Source: Pseudomonas putida
GTDB lineage: Bacteria > Pseudomonadota > Gammaproteobacteria > Pseudomonadales > Pseudomonadaceae
Reading direction: 5' to 3'
Assembly: GCF_025905425.1 (NCBI RefSeq)
Contig: NZ_CP109603.1
Location: 5,782,501 to 5,846,500, forward strand
Length of the DNA: 64,000 nucleotides
Positions 37,075 through 46,379 of this stretch are shown piece by piece; position 1 is the stretch's first letter; each line of letters opens with the position of its first letter. The position numbers and the translations under genes are program-made. The notes under the pieces are model-generated. The model was not told the origin of the DNA. It made no database searches and saw nothing but the letters and a program-made list of their open reading frames with translations.

Positions 37075-38773
37075 CGGCTTGTAGCTTGCCAAGGTAGAAG
37101 TCGCGGTCGGCGGGGTTGCCATTGAGCACGCCAAGCTCGGCGCGAATGGCCTGTTCCAGCCAGCGCCAGCCGATCACGCAGTGGCCGAAGGCCTTGAGGT
37201 ACAAGGCCGAGTTGGCCAGTGCGGCAGTGACTTTGCCCTGGGCCAGATCGCCCAGCAGGGCGAGGGTAACGGCTTGCAGGCGATTGACCAGTTGTTCCAG
37301 TGGCTGGCGCAGGGTGTCGAGGCCTGGATGATGGCTGGCGCGCTCGGCCGTGCTGGCGATCAGGCGGATCAGTTGCTTAAGCCCGGCGCCACCATTTTGC
37401 GCAAGCTTGCGCCCGAGCAGGTCGAGCGACTGGATACCTTCAGTGCCCTCGTGGATTGGGTTCAGGCGGTTGTCGCGGTAGTACTGCTCGACCGGGTATT
37501 CGCGGGTATAGCCGTGGCCACCGAGGATCTGTATGGCCAGCTCGTTGGCTTTAAGGCAATACGCCGACGGCCAGGACTTGACGATCGGGGTCAGCAAGTC
37601 GAGTAGCGTCTGGGCCTGTTGCCGTGTGCTTTCGTCGTCGGCGGTCTGGGTGTCGTCGATCAGGCGTGCGGCGTACAGCCCAAGGTCGAAGGCACCTTCA
37701 ACGTAAGCCTTTTGTGCCAGCAGCATGCGTTTCACGTCGCTGTGTTCAATGATAGGGACTGCGGGGCTGTGCGGGTCCTTGTTGTCCGGCAACCGTCCTT
37801 GGGGGCGTTGGCGTGCGTATTCCAGGGAGTAGAGGTAGCCGGCGTAACCCAGCATCACCGCGCCCATGCCGACGCCGATGCGTGCCTCGTTCATCATTTG
37901 GAACATGCAGGCCAAGCCCTGATGCGGTTGGCCGACCAGGTAGCCGACGCATTGGCCATGGTCACCAAAGTTGAGCGCGGTCGAGGTGGTGCCGCGCCAG
38001 CCCATCTTGTGGAACAGGCCGGCCAGCAGCACGTCGTTGCGCTCGCCGCGGCTGCCGTCCTGATTGACCCGATACTTGGGCACGATGAACAGCGAGATGC
38101 CCTTCACGCCAGCTGGGGCGTCCGGCAGCTTGGCCAGGACCATGTGCACGATGTTTTCCGACAGTTCGTGGTCGCCGCCGGAGATGAAGATCTTGTTGCC
38201 CTTGAGCCGGTAGCTGCCATCGCCGGCAGGTTCTGCGCGGGTGCGGATGTCGGCCAGCGAAGAGCCCGCATGCGGTTCGGTCAGGGCCATGGTGCCGAAG
38301 TAGCGGCCTTCGATCATCGGTTGCAGGAACAGGCGCTTTTGCTCATCGGTGCCGAAGTTTTCGATCAGATTGGCCGCGCCCATGGTCAGGAATGGGTAGG
38401 CGGTGGTGCCGGCGTTGGCAGCCTGGAAGTGGGCGAAGCAGGCTTGTGAGACCAAGCTGGGCAGCTGCATGCCACCGACCTCGAAGTCGCGGTTGGCGTT
38501 GAGGAAGCCGGCTTCGAGGAAGGCATCGACGGCGGGTTTTACCTCGGGGATCAGCTCGGCGCAGCCGTCCACAAAACGCGGCTCGTTTTCATCGGCCTTG
38601 CGGTTGTGCGGGGCAAAGTACCTTTCGGCGATGGTGCGAGCCGTGGCCAGCGCGGCGTCGAAGGTCTCGCGGCTGTGCTCGGCGAAGCGCGGGCGCTGGG
38701 CCAGGGCTTCGGCGTCGAGGACTTCATAGAGTTCAAAGGCGAGGTTGCGGGGGCTGAGCAGGGTCTCGGGCAT
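36971..38773 (-). CDS. Acyl-CoA dehydrogenase (600 aa, DmdC/FadE-like)
   Basis: FAD-dependent first step of beta-oxidation. The 600-residue product is of the long subgroup with an N-terminal extension and a C-terminal domain. MALTEPHAGSSLADIRTRA near 165 and KIFISGGDHELSENIVHM near 195 are the FAD/substrate motifs; ILGGHGYTREYPVEQYYRD near 420 and NPIHEGTEGIQSLDLLGRK near 445 include the catalytic Glu. The tail ends AMQDEWF. A short copy of this tail lies at 32877-32981. The start is ATG 38773. Acyl chain preference unknown. Ancestrally it probably adjoined tldD. Confidence 0.9.
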   Translation of the reverse strand: MPETLLSPRNLAFELYEVLDAEALAQRPRFAEHSRETFDAALATARTIAERYFAPHNRKADENEPRFVDGCAELIPEVKPAVDAFLEAGFLNANRDFEVGGMQLPSLVSQACFAHFQAANAGTTAYPFLTMGAANLIENFGTDEQKRLFLQPMIEGRYFGTMALTEPHAGSSLADIRTRAEPAGDGSYRLKGNKIFISGGDHELSENIVHMVLAKLPDAPAGVKGISLFIVPKYRVNQDGSRGERNDVLLAGLFHKMGWRGTTSTALNFGDHGQCVGYLVGQPHQGLACMFQMMNEARIGVGMGAVMLGYAGYLYSLEYARQRPQGRLPDNKDPHSPAVPIIEHSDVKRMLLAQKAYVEGAFDLGLYAARLIDDTQTADDESTRQQAQTLLDLLTPIVKSWPSAYCLKANELAIQILGGHGYTREYPVEQYYRDNRLNPIHEGTEGIQSLDLLGRKLAQNGGAGLKQLIRLIASTAERASHHPGLDTLRQPLEQLVNRLQAVTLALLGDLAQGKVTAALANSALYLKAFGHCVIGWRWLEQAIRAELGVLNGNPADRDFYLGKLQAARYFLTWEVPGCHSELALLEVRDDTCLAMQDEWF

Positions 38774-39202
38774 GGGGCGGTCCTTGAGCGGGCATTGGCC
38801 GAGTCTAGGTGGGAGTGCGGATTTGGGAACAGGTCAATAGATGCGGGTGATATGGGTTTAAAAGAGCCTGAATGCCTGCAAGGCTTGTGAGTGGGATGTA
38901 GGGCCGTGGGCTGACTGATCTTCTACGGTATTGCAGTCTTTGTACTTATCGAAGTCTGGCGGGCGGTGAAGCTGCAATCGTGCTTCATCTTGGGGATAAG
39001 TGAGGTAGAGCGTGTCACTAATCGAACCGCAGCGCTGGGTTGGTTTGTTTTGGGGAAGTATGGATGCTGTTTATGTGGGCTTTGTCGTGGTCGCTGGATT
39101 AAATCGGGGTGTCACGCCATTTCTTAGCGATTTCGATTCTGCGTGTTCGGCGGAATATTCGGTTAAGGCTGACAGGTGCCTGCCATTCTTCTTTCAGCGC
39201 CT
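38774..39202. other. Gene-poor AT-richer gap
   Basis: About 430 bp between the dehydrogenase start and the peptide/hairpin unit. Base composition is visibly lower in GC than the flanks. A 64-codon frame at 39012 (MSLIEPQRWVGLFWGSMDAV) has no ribosome site or recognisable family and is not called. The dehydrogenase promoter is expected here. Confidence 0.5.
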
Positions 39203-39277
39203 ATGAGATCGAGCGCCGCCCGCGCGGCGCTCGATCTGCGCCCCTCTGAAGAAACCAAGCCAGGCACCTGGCAGCCC
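39203..39277 (+). repeat. Dispersed 25-codon peptide/hairpin unit, copy B
   Basis: ATG 39203 opens MRSSAARAALD and reaches KPGTWQP at codon 25, exactly the layout of copy A at 4393-4467. The palindrome 39208-39235 has the same 12-bp arms. Both copies are preceded by TTCAGCGC, then C/T and TATGAGATC. Four codons differ only synonymously between copies (codons 6, 7, 20, 22). The frame continues to 39451 into the putA end, which is not expected to be meaningful. Function unknown. Confidence 0.6.
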
Positions 39278-39309
39278 AACCACACACTCAAACCCTATAG
39301 AAACCCCAT

Positions 39310-39338
39310 AAAAAAGGAGAGCCGAGGCTCTCCTTTTT
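39310..39338 (-). terminator. Intrinsic terminator of putA
   Basis: AAAAAAGGAGAGCC and GGCTCTCCTTTTT make a stem with A and T runs on both sides, 20 nt past the putA stop. It should work in either direction. Confidence 0.9.
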
Positions 39339-39357
39339 CATCAACAACCCGCAGCCA

Positions 39358-42300
39358 TCAGCCGATGGTCATCAGGCTGGCGTTACCACCCGCAGCAGCA
39401 GTATTCACACTCACCGCCCGCTCGATCACCAAGCGCTCCAGCGCAATCTGATGATCGCCGCTGGACAGCCCGTGCACACCGACGATCGCACCGGCACGCT
39501 TGGCCACCTGCTGGCACACGCTACGCAGCTGGTCCGAGTCGCCATGGTGGATCACAGCGTCGAATGCCACTTCATCCTTGTTCCAGTCCGCGACCAGCTT
39601 GACCTTGGCCTGCAGTTCACGTGGCAGGCGGGCGCGCAGGGCTTTGCCCGGTTCGCCGTCAGCCCATACCGCCGAGCTGCCAACGGCCAGGACTGCGGCA
39701 AACTGCGCCAGCAGGTCGGCTTCGTTGTCCGCCAGGCACAGTACGTGCTCGCGCGGCAGGATGGTGTAGCTGTTGCGCTCGCCGGTCGGGCCTGGCAGTA
39801 GGCGGGCAATGCCGCTTTGCGACTGGCCGGCAAACTGGGTGCACAGTGCAGCCAGGTCGGCCTGCTGGTTGCTCTCGGCCCAGGCCTTGAGGCTGTGCAG
39901 CGGCTTGATCAGCTGTTCGTGCAGGGTACGGTCGGGCTTGCCTTCACCATCCTGAAGCTGGAAGTGGCGGCCAATGGCGTCGGCCGGGCGAGTCGACAGC
40001 AGGCGGTACAGGTACAGCGGGCCGCCGGCTTTCGGACCGGTGCCGGACAGGCCTTCACCACCGAACGGTTGAACGCCGACCACCGCGCCAACGATGTTGC
40101 GGTTGACGTACATGTTGCCGGCGTTGGCGTTCTCCACCACCTTTGCAATGGTTTCGTCGATGCGGGTGTGCACACCCAGGGTCAGGCCGTAACCGGAGTT
40201 GTTGATCTGCTCGATCAGTTGATCGAGGTTGCGGCGGTTGTAGCGCACCACGTGCAGCACTGGGCCGAAGATCTCGCGTTTGAGCTCGTCGAAGCTGTCC
40301 AGCTCGATCAGGGTCGGCATGACGAAGGTGCCGCGCTTGACCTCGGCAGCATCGGCGATGGCGACTTGATAGGCCGAGCGGCCTTTCTCGCGCATGCCCT
40401 GGATGTGCTTCTCGATACCCGCCTTGGCTTCGGCGTCGATCACCGGGCCGATGTCTACGGCGAGGCGGTCTGGATTGCCCAGGCGGCTTTCAGCCATGGC
40501 GCCCTTGAGCATTTCGATTACGCGGTCGGCGGAGTCTTCCTGCAGGCACAGCACGCGCAGTGCCGAGCAACGCTGGCCAGCGCTGTCGAAGGCCGACGAG
40601 ACCACGTCGATCACCACCTGCTCGGTCAGTGCCGAGGAGTCGACGATCATCGCGTTCTGGCCGCCGGTTTCGGCGATCAGCGGGATCGGGCGACCCTGGT
40701 TGTCGAGGCGACCAGCGACGTTGCGCTGCAGTAGGCGGGCCACTTCGGTGGAACCAGTGAACATCACGCCTTTGACGCGCTCGTCACCGACCAGGCCGGC
40801 ACCGACGGTTTCGCCACGGCCTGGCAGCAACTGCAGCACGCCTTCGGGGATGCCGGCTTCCAGCAGCAGGCGCACGGCTTGGGCGGCGATCAGCGGGGTC
40901 TGCTCGGCTGGCTTGGCCAGTACCGGGTTGCCGGCAGCCAGGGCTGCGGCCACCTGGCCGCTGAAGATCGCCAGCGGGAAGTTCCACGGGCTGATGCACA
41001 CCACTGGGCCCAGTGGGCGGTGGGCGTCGTTGCTGAAGTCGTTGCGTGCCTGCACCGCGTAGTAGCGCAGGAAGTCCACGGCCTCGCGCACTTCGGCGAT
41101 GGCGTTGGCGAAGGTCTTGCCCGCCTCACGGATGAGCAAGCCCATCAGCGGCTGGATCTCGGCCTCCATCAGGTCGGCGGTGCGTTCCAGAATGGCGGCG
41201 CGCTCGGCGGGCGGGGTGGCCTGCCAGATCGGCGCGGCGTTGAGCGCGCACTGGATGGCGTTATCGACATCGGCAACAGTGGCTTCTTGCACATGGCCGA
41301 CCACGTCGCGGTGGTCCGCCGGGTTCAGCACCGGCGCGGCAGCGGCCTCGCTGGCGGCGCAGGCCAGCAGCGGGGTGGCTTTCCAGTCGTTGTGGGCGGT
41401 AGCCAGCATGGCGCAGGACAGCGACGCCAGGCGGTGTTCGTTGGCCATGTCGATGCCGGCCGAGTTGGCCCGCTCAGTGCCATACAGGTCACGCGGCAGC
41501 GGGATGCGCGGGTGCGGCAGGCCGAGGCTGCCTTCCTGGGTGCCCATGCGCTCGATGCTGGCGACCGGGTCGGCGACCAGTTCCTGGATGGAAATGGAGT
41601 GGTCGGCGATGCGGTTGACGAACGAGGTGTTGGCGCCGTTTTCAAGCAGGCGGCGGACCAGGTAGGCCAGCAGGGTTTCGTGGGTGCCGACCGGCGCATA
41701 GACGCGGCACGGGCGGTTCAACTTGCCTTCGGAGATCTTGCCGACAACCTGTTCGTACAGCGGCTCGCCCATGCCGTGCAGGCACTGGAACTCGTACTGG
41801 CCCGGGTAATAGTTCTGACCGGCGATGTGGTAGATGGCCGACAGGGTGTGGGCGTTGTGGGTGGCGAACTGCGGGTAGATGGCTTCTGGCACGGCCAGCA
41901 GCTTGCGGGCGCAGGCAACGTAGGACACATCGGTGTACACCTTGCGGGTGTAGACCGGGTAGCCTTCCAGGCCTTCGACTTGGGCGCGCTTGATTTCGCT
42001 GTCCCAGTAGGCGCCTTTCACCAGGCGGATCATCAGGCGGTGGCGGCTGCGCTTGGCCAGATCGATGACGTAGTCGATTACATATGGGCAGCGCTTCTGG
42101 TAGGCCTGGATGACGAAACCGATGCCGTTCCAGCCGGCCAGCGAAGGCTCGAAGCACAGGCGTTCGAGCAGGTCGAGCGACAGCTCCAGGCGGTCGGCCT
42201 CTTCAGCGTCGATGTTCAGGCCAATGTCGTACTGTTTGGCCAGCAGGGTCAGCGACAGCAGGCGCGGGTACAGCTCTTCCATCACGCGTTCGTACTGGGC

Positions 42301-43311
42301 GCGGCTGTAGCGCGGGTGCAACGCCGACAGCTTGATCGAGATGCCCGGGCCTTCATAGATGCCACGGCCATGGGAGGCCTTGCCGATCGAATGGATCGCT
42401 TGCTCGTAGGACGCCAGGTACTTCTGTGCGTCGTGCTCGGTCAGTGCGGCTTCGCCGAGCATGTCGTAGGAATAACGGAAGCCCTTGGACTCGAAACGGC
42501 TGGCATTGGCCAGGGCTTCGGCGATGGTTTCACCAGTGACGAACTGTTCGCCCATCAGGCGCATGGCCATGTCGACGCCCTTGCGGATCATCGGCTCGCC
42601 GCTTTTGCCAATAATGCGGGTGAGCGAGGAGGTCAGGCCGGATTCGTTATGGGTGGACACCAGCTTGCCGGTCAGCAGCAGGCCCCAGGTCGCGGCGTTG
42701 ACGAACAGCGATGGGCTGTTGCCCAGGTGCGGCTGCCAGTTGCCGGTGCTGATCTTGTCGCGGATCAGCGCGTCACGGGTGCCTTTATCAGGGATGCGCA
42801 GCAGCGCTTCGGCCAGGCACATCAGTGCCACGCCTTCCTGCGAAGACAGCGAGAATTCCTGCAGCAGGCCCTGAACGATGCCAGCACGGCCGCCAGCGCT
42901 CTTCTGGTTACGCAGTTTTTCGGCGATGCCGGCCGCCATTTTATTGGTGGCTTCTGCCAATGGCGCGCTCAGGCGGGCCTGCTCCAGCAGCATCGGAATG
43001 ACTTCCTGCTCGGGGCGGCGATACGCGGCGGTGATGGCCGAGCGCAGGACCGATTGCGGCAGGATGCTTTCGGCGAACTCCAGGAAGCACTGGTGGGCGT
43101 GGTCCGCTTGTACTTCGCCGGCATCGTCGGCCAGGCTGCTGGTGTGACCGTTGAGTTCGGTCAGGGTGGCACCACCCTCGAGCTTCTCCAGGTAGTTGAA
43201 GATCGCTTGCTTGATCAACCAATGCGGCGTGCGGTCGATAGACTGCGCAGCGGCTTTGAGTCGCTCACGGGTTGGGTCGTCGAGTTTGACCCCAAGGGTG
43301 GTCGTCGCCAT
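39358..43311 (-). CDS. putA: Trifunctional PutA: repressor, proline dehydrogenase, P5C dehydrogenase
   Basis: Oxidises proline to glutamate in two steps and represses the put genes when proline is absent. The 1317-residue product has: residues 1-45, ribbon-helix-helix DNA-binding domain (TTTLGVKLDDPTRERLK); about 75-560, FAD proline dehydrogenase barrel with RLVKGAYWDSEIKRAQ near 430; about 640-1110, aldehyde dehydrogenase with catalytic Cys in GQRCSAL near 915 and Glu in AETGGQNA near 879; and a C-terminal lid domain. Divergent from putP with a 356-bp region holding seven GTTGCA sites. ATG 43311 has GAGGATAAGAA upstream. Confidence 0.98.
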   Translation of the reverse strand: MATTTLGVKLDDPTRERLKAAAQSIDRTPHWLIKQAIFNYLEKLEGGATLTELNGHTSSLADDAGEVQADHAHQCFLEFAESILPQSVLRSAITAAYRRPEQEVIPMLLEQARLSAPLAEATNKMAAGIAEKLRNQKSAGGRAGIVQGLLQEFSLSSQEGVALMCLAEALLRIPDKGTRDALIRDKISTGNWQPHLGNSPSLFVNAATWGLLLTGKLVSTHNESGLTSSLTRIIGKSGEPMIRKGVDMAMRLMGEQFVTGETIAEALANASRFESKGFRYSYDMLGEAALTEHDAQKYLASYEQAIHSIGKASHGRGIYEGPGISIKLSALHPRYSRAQYERVMEELYPRLLSLTLLAKQYDIGLNIDAEEADRLELSLDLLERLCFEPSLAGWNGIGFVIQAYQKRCPYVIDYVIDLAKRSRHRLMIRLVKGAYWDSEIKRAQVEGLEGYPVYTRKVYTDVSYVACARKLLAVPEAIYPQFATHNAHTLSAIYHIAGQNYYPGQYEFQCLHGMGEPLYEQVVGKISEGKLNRPCRVYAPVGTHETLLAYLVRRLLENGANTSFVNRIADHSISIQELVADPVASIERMGTQEGSLGLPHPRIPLPRDLYGTERANSAGIDMANEHRLASLSCAMLATAHNDWKATPLLACAASEAAAAPVLNPADHRDVVGHVQEATVADVDNAIQCALNAAPIWQATPPAERAAILERTADLMEAEIQPLMGLLIREAGKTFANAIAEVREAVDFLRYYAVQARNDFSNDAHRPLGPVVCISPWNFPLAIFSGQVAAALAAGNPVLAKPAEQTPLIAAQAVRLLLEAGIPEGVLQLLPGRGETVGAGLVGDERVKGVMFTGSTEVARLLQRNVAGRLDNQGRPIPLIAETGGQNAMIVDSSALTEQVVIDVVSSAFDSAGQRCSALRVLCLQEDSADRVIEMLKGAMAESRLGNPDRLAVDIGPVIDAEAKAGIEKHIQGMREKGRSAYQVAIADAAEVKRGTFVMPTLIELDSFDELKREIFGPVLHVVRYNRRNLDQLIEQINNSGYGLTLGVHTRIDETIAKVVENANAGNMYVNRNIVGAVVGVQPFGGEGLSGTGPKAGGPLYLYRLLSTRPADAIGRHFQLQDGEGKPDRTLHEQLIKPLHSLKAWAESNQQADLAALCTQFAGQSQSGIARLLPGPTGERNSYTILPREHVLCLADNEADLLAQFAAVLAVGSSAVWADGEPGKALRARLPRELQAKVKLVADWNKDEVAFDAVIHHGDSDQLRSVCQQVAKRAGAIVGVHGLSSGDHQIALERLVIERAVSVNTAAAGGNASLMTIG

Positions 43312-43381
43312 TTCTTATCCTCGTTATTGCCACGGCTGTGGCCTAAGCTGGCGCCAAGAGTATCTTGTAGGACATTTCGGG

Positions 43382-43618
43382 TGCAACCAGGTGCAACCCT
43401 AATTTTTTGTGTAAAAGGTGCAACTCGTCTGATGCGCAATTCCACACCCTGAAAAGGGTCGGATTCGGTGCGTTTTCTTCTGAAAATTACGGTTTTTGCT
43501 CCAAAAGGGAGCAAAAAAGCGGCATTTACTGAAAATGCGTCGGCGGGTGCAACTTGTAAAAGAAAAATGGTTGCACCTGCTTTGCGTTGTTGCATAGGAT
43601 GCGCCGCCTGGGTGCAAC
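43382..43618. promoter_or_regulatory. Cluster of seven PutA-type GTTGCA operators
   Basis: GTTGCA, on either strand, occurs at 43382-43387, 43392-43397, 43419-43424, 43548-43553, 43570-43575, 43589-43594 and 43613-43618; most have the extended form GGTTGCACC or GGTGCAAC. The E. coli PutA ribbon-helix-helix domain binds GTTGCA. Three sites lie near putA and four near putP, with an AT-rich centre between. This accounts for the 356-bp gap, which also holds both promoters. Confidence 0.88.
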
Positions 43619-43667
43619 CGTCTCGTGGCGGGCTGCAAGAGATAAAAACAAACGCCAGGGCACACGC

Positions 43668-45146
43668 ATGGGCAATCCACTAACGATCACCTTCGTGATC
43701 TACATCGCGGCAATGGTGCTGATCGGCTTCGCTGCCTATCGCTCCACCAACAACCTTTCCGATTACATCCTGGGCGGTCGCAGCCTGGGTAGCGTGGTTA
43801 CCGCGCTGTCCGCCGGCGCCTCCGACATGAGCGGCTGGCTGCTGATGGGCCTGCCGGGCGCCATCTACTTCTCGGGCCTGTCCGAAGCCTGGATCGCCAT
43901 CGGCCTGACCGTTGGTGCCTACCTGAACTGGCTGTTCGTTGCCGGCCGCCTGCGGGTGCAGACCGAGCACAACGGCGATGCGCTGACCCTGCCGGACTAC
44001 TTCTCCAGCCGTTTCGAAGACCAGAGCGGCCTGCTGCGGATCATCTCGGCCATCGTCATTCTGGTGTTCTTCACCATCTATTGCGCCTCTGGCATCGTCG
44101 CCGGTGCCCGCCTGTTCGAAAGCACCTTTGGCATGCCGTACGAGACCGCGCTGTGGGCCGGTGCTGCGGCAACCATCGCCTACACCTTCGTCGGTGGTTT
44201 CCTGGCGGTGAGCTGGACCGATACCGTGCAGGCCTCGCTGATGATCTTCGCGCTGATCCTCACCCCGGTCATCGTGCTGATCTCCACGGGCGGCTTCGAC
44301 ACCACCTTCCTAGCCATCGAAGCGCAGAACCCGGCGAACTTCGACATGCTCAAAGGTGCAACCTTCGTCGGCATCATCTCGCTGATGGGTTGGGGCCTGG
44401 GTTACTTCGGCCAGCCGCATATCCTGGCGCGTTTCATGGCCGCCGACTCGGTCAAGTCGATCGCCAACGCCCGCCGCATCTCCATGACCTGGATGATTCT
44501 GTGCCTGGCCGGCACTTGCGCCGTGGGCTTCTTCGGCATCGCTTACTTCTCGGCACACCCTGACCTTGCAGGCCCGGTCACCGAGAACCATGAGCGTGTG
44601 TTCATCGAGCTGGCGAAGATCCTGTTCAACCCATGGATCGCTGGCGTGCTGCTGTCGGCCATCCTGGCGGCGGTGATGAGTACCCTGAGCTGCCAGCTGC
44701 TGGTGTGTTCCAGTGCCTTGACCGAAGACTTCTACAAAGCCTTCCTGCGCAAGAATGCCTCCCAGCTTGAGCTGGTCTGGGTCGGCCGTCTGATGGTGCT
44801 GGCGGTGGCGCTGATCGCCATCGCCATGGCGGCCAACCCGGAAAACCGCGTGCTGGGCCTGGTGGCATACGCCTGGGCAGGCTTCGGCGCTGCCTTTGGT
44901 CCGGTTGTGCTGATCTCGGTGCTGTGGAAGGGCATGACCCGCAACGGCGCACTGGCCGGGATCGTGGTCGGCGCGCTGACCGTGATCTTGTGGAAGCAGA
45001 TCGATACCTGGGGTTTGTACGAAATCATCCCGGGCTTCCTGTTGGCCAGCATCGCCATCTTCGTAGTGAGCAAGCTGGGCAGCCCTTCGAAGGCTATGAT
45101 TCAGCGCTTCGAGACGGCTGATGCGGCGTATCACGCTGACAAGTAA
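43668..45146 (+). CDS. putP: Sodium/proline symporter
   Basis: Inner-membrane SSS-family uptake of proline with sodium. The 492-residue product has 13 predicted membrane segments. GGRSLGSVVTALSAGASDMS at about 37-56 holds the sodium and proline site of TM2; GLGYFGQPHILARFMAA near 250 and the Ser-rich ILAAVMSTLSCQLLVCSSAL near 335 (TM9, sodium ligands) match PutP. It starts at ATG 43668 with AACGCCAGGGCAC upstream. Divergent from putA and controlled by the sites between them. Confidence 0.97.
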   Translation: MGNPLTITFVIYIAAMVLIGFAAYRSTNNLSDYILGGRSLGSVVTALSAGASDMSGWLLMGLPGAIYFSGLSEAWIAIGLTVGAYLNWLFVAGRLRVQTEHNGDALTLPDYFSSRFEDQSGLLRIISAIVILVFFTIYCASGIVAGARLFESTFGMPYETALWAGAAATIAYTFVGGFLAVSWTDTVQASLMIFALILTPVIVLISTGGFDTTFLAIEAQNPANFDMLKGATFVGIISLMGWGLGYFGQPHILARFMAADSVKSIANARRISMTWMILCLAGTCAVGFFGIAYFSAHPDLAGPVTENHERVFIELAKILFNPWIAGVLLSAILAAVMSTLSCQLLVCSSALTEDFYKAFLRKNASQLELVWVGRLMVLAVALIAIAMAANPENRVLGLVAYAWAGFGAAFGPVVLISVLWKGMTRNGALAGIVVGALTVILWKQIDTWGLYEIIPGFLLASIAIFVVSKLGSPSKAMIQRFETADAAYHADK

Positions 45147-45171
45147 CACCTGCTGATTCGGTGTTGCGCTT

Positions 45172-45252
45172 TTCGCGGGCAAGCCCGCTCCCACCGATAC
45201 GACACCCCCTTGAGGGTTGTGATGTACCGGTGGGAGCGGGCTTGCCCGCGAA
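45172..45252. repeat. REP pair (BIME-like)
   Basis: TTCGCGGGCAAGCCCGCTCC (then CACCG) and its exact complement lie around about 31 bp, between putP and rlmJ. It may terminate putP. Confidence 0.9.
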
Positions 45253-45331
45253 TGGGCCTGACGCTGATCGACAGCCAGGCCTGACTCCGCCTGCAAGGCA
45301 AGGTAAACTTGCCACCCCCGCAGGAGTTGCC

Positions 45332-46168
45332 ATGAACTATCGTCACGCCTTCCACGCCGGCAACCACGCCGACGTCCTCAAACACATCGTGCTGACCCGC
45401 CTCATCGCCCTGATGTCGCGCAAGGAACAGCCGTTCGCCTATATCGATACCCACGCAGGCCTTGGCCTGTATGACCTGCAGGGCGACCAGGCGACCCGCA
45501 CCGGTGAATACCTCGAAGGCGTTGCCCGGTTGTGGAATCGCGACGACCTGCCGGCCATGGCAGGCGATTACCTGCGCATCATCAAGCGCCTCAATGCCGA
45601 TGGCGAGCTGCGCTACTACCCAGGCTCGCCCGAGCTGGCCCGCCGCCTGATGCGTCAGCAGGACCGCGCCCTGCTCAACGAGAAGCACCCCGAAGACGGG
45701 CCGCTGCTCAAAGAGAACATGAAGAAGGACCCGCGCGTCTTCGTCCACCTGGGCGAAGGCTGGCATGTGCCGCGCGCCTTGCTGCCGGTGCAGGAAAAGC
45801 GCGCGATCATGCTGATCGACCCGCCATTCGAGCAGGCCGACGAGCTCAAGCGTTGCACCCAATCGCTGAAAGAGGCGATTGGCCGCATGCGCCAGACCGT
45901 CGCGGCCATCTGGTACCCGATCAAGGATCAGCGCTCGCTGACCCGTTTCTACCAGGACCTGACCAGCACTGGCGCGCCGAAGCTGCTGCGGGTCGAGTTG
46001 TACGTGCACCATCAGGACAGCCCACAGGGCTTGAACGGCTCTGGCCTGGCCATCGCCAACCCGCCATGGGGGCTGGAAGACGAACTCAAGGAGCTGCTGC
46101 CGTGGCTGGCGAAAGAGCTGGCGCAGACTGATGGCAGCTTCCGCATGGACTGGCTGATCGCTGAGTAA
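45332..46168 (+). CDS. rlmJ: 23S rRNA (adenine-2030-N6)-methyltransferase
   Basis: Methylates A2030 of 23S rRNA with SAM. The 278-residue product starts MNYRHAFHAGNHADVLKHIV, the RlmJ signature. THAGLGLYDLQGDQA near 43 is SAM motif I with the inserted subdomain following. LIDPPFEQADELKR near 163 is the N6-adenine catalytic motif (DPPF). The end NPPWGLEDELKELLPWL is also typical. GCAGGAGTTGCC before ATG 45332 is a strong ribosome site. Flanked on both sides by REP pairs, so monocistronic. Confidence 0.95.
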   Translation: MNYRHAFHAGNHADVLKHIVLTRLIALMSRKEQPFAYIDTHAGLGLYDLQGDQATRTGEYLEGVARLWNRDDLPAMAGDYLRIIKRLNADGELRYYPGSPELARRLMRQQDRALLNEKHPEDGPLLKENMKKDPRVFVHLGEGWHVPRALLPVQEKRAIMLIDPPFEQADELKRCTQSLKEAIGRMRQTVAAIWYPIKDQRSLTRFYQDLTSTGAPKLLRVELYVHHQDSPQGLNGSGLAIANPPWGLEDELKELLPWLAKELAQTDGSFRMDWLIAE

Positions 46169-46185
46169 GCAGGCGCCACAAATCT

Positions 46186-46274
46186 CCTGTGGGAGCGGGC
46201 TTGCCCGCGAACACCGGCAAAGCCGGTGCCAAGCACCGCGGTGCCTGCTTCGCGGGCAAGCCCGCTCCCACAGG
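46186..46274. repeat. REP pair (BIME-like)
   Basis: CCTGTGGGAGCGGGCTTGCC plus CGCGAA and its inverted copy flank an inner hairpin (CACCGGC/GCCGGTG). It lies between rlmJ and the LPS locus. Confidence 0.9.
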
Positions 46275-46379
46275 TTAATGCAGTGCCTCTGCTGATCTTT
46301 GCGTTATAATCCCGCCCTTTAGCCGCCATCCGCCCACGAGGCCGTTGGCGCATCTCTACCGAATGAAGAGGCTAATCCC

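Noticed and set aside
39012..39206. 64-codon frame in the dehydrogenase-putA gap
   Set aside because: No ribosome site, no recognisable family, and it runs into the hairpin unit.
40879..43452. 857-codon open frame opposite to putA
   Set aside because: Antisense shadow of a well supported gene; rich in Val/Gly/Gln runs with no domain.
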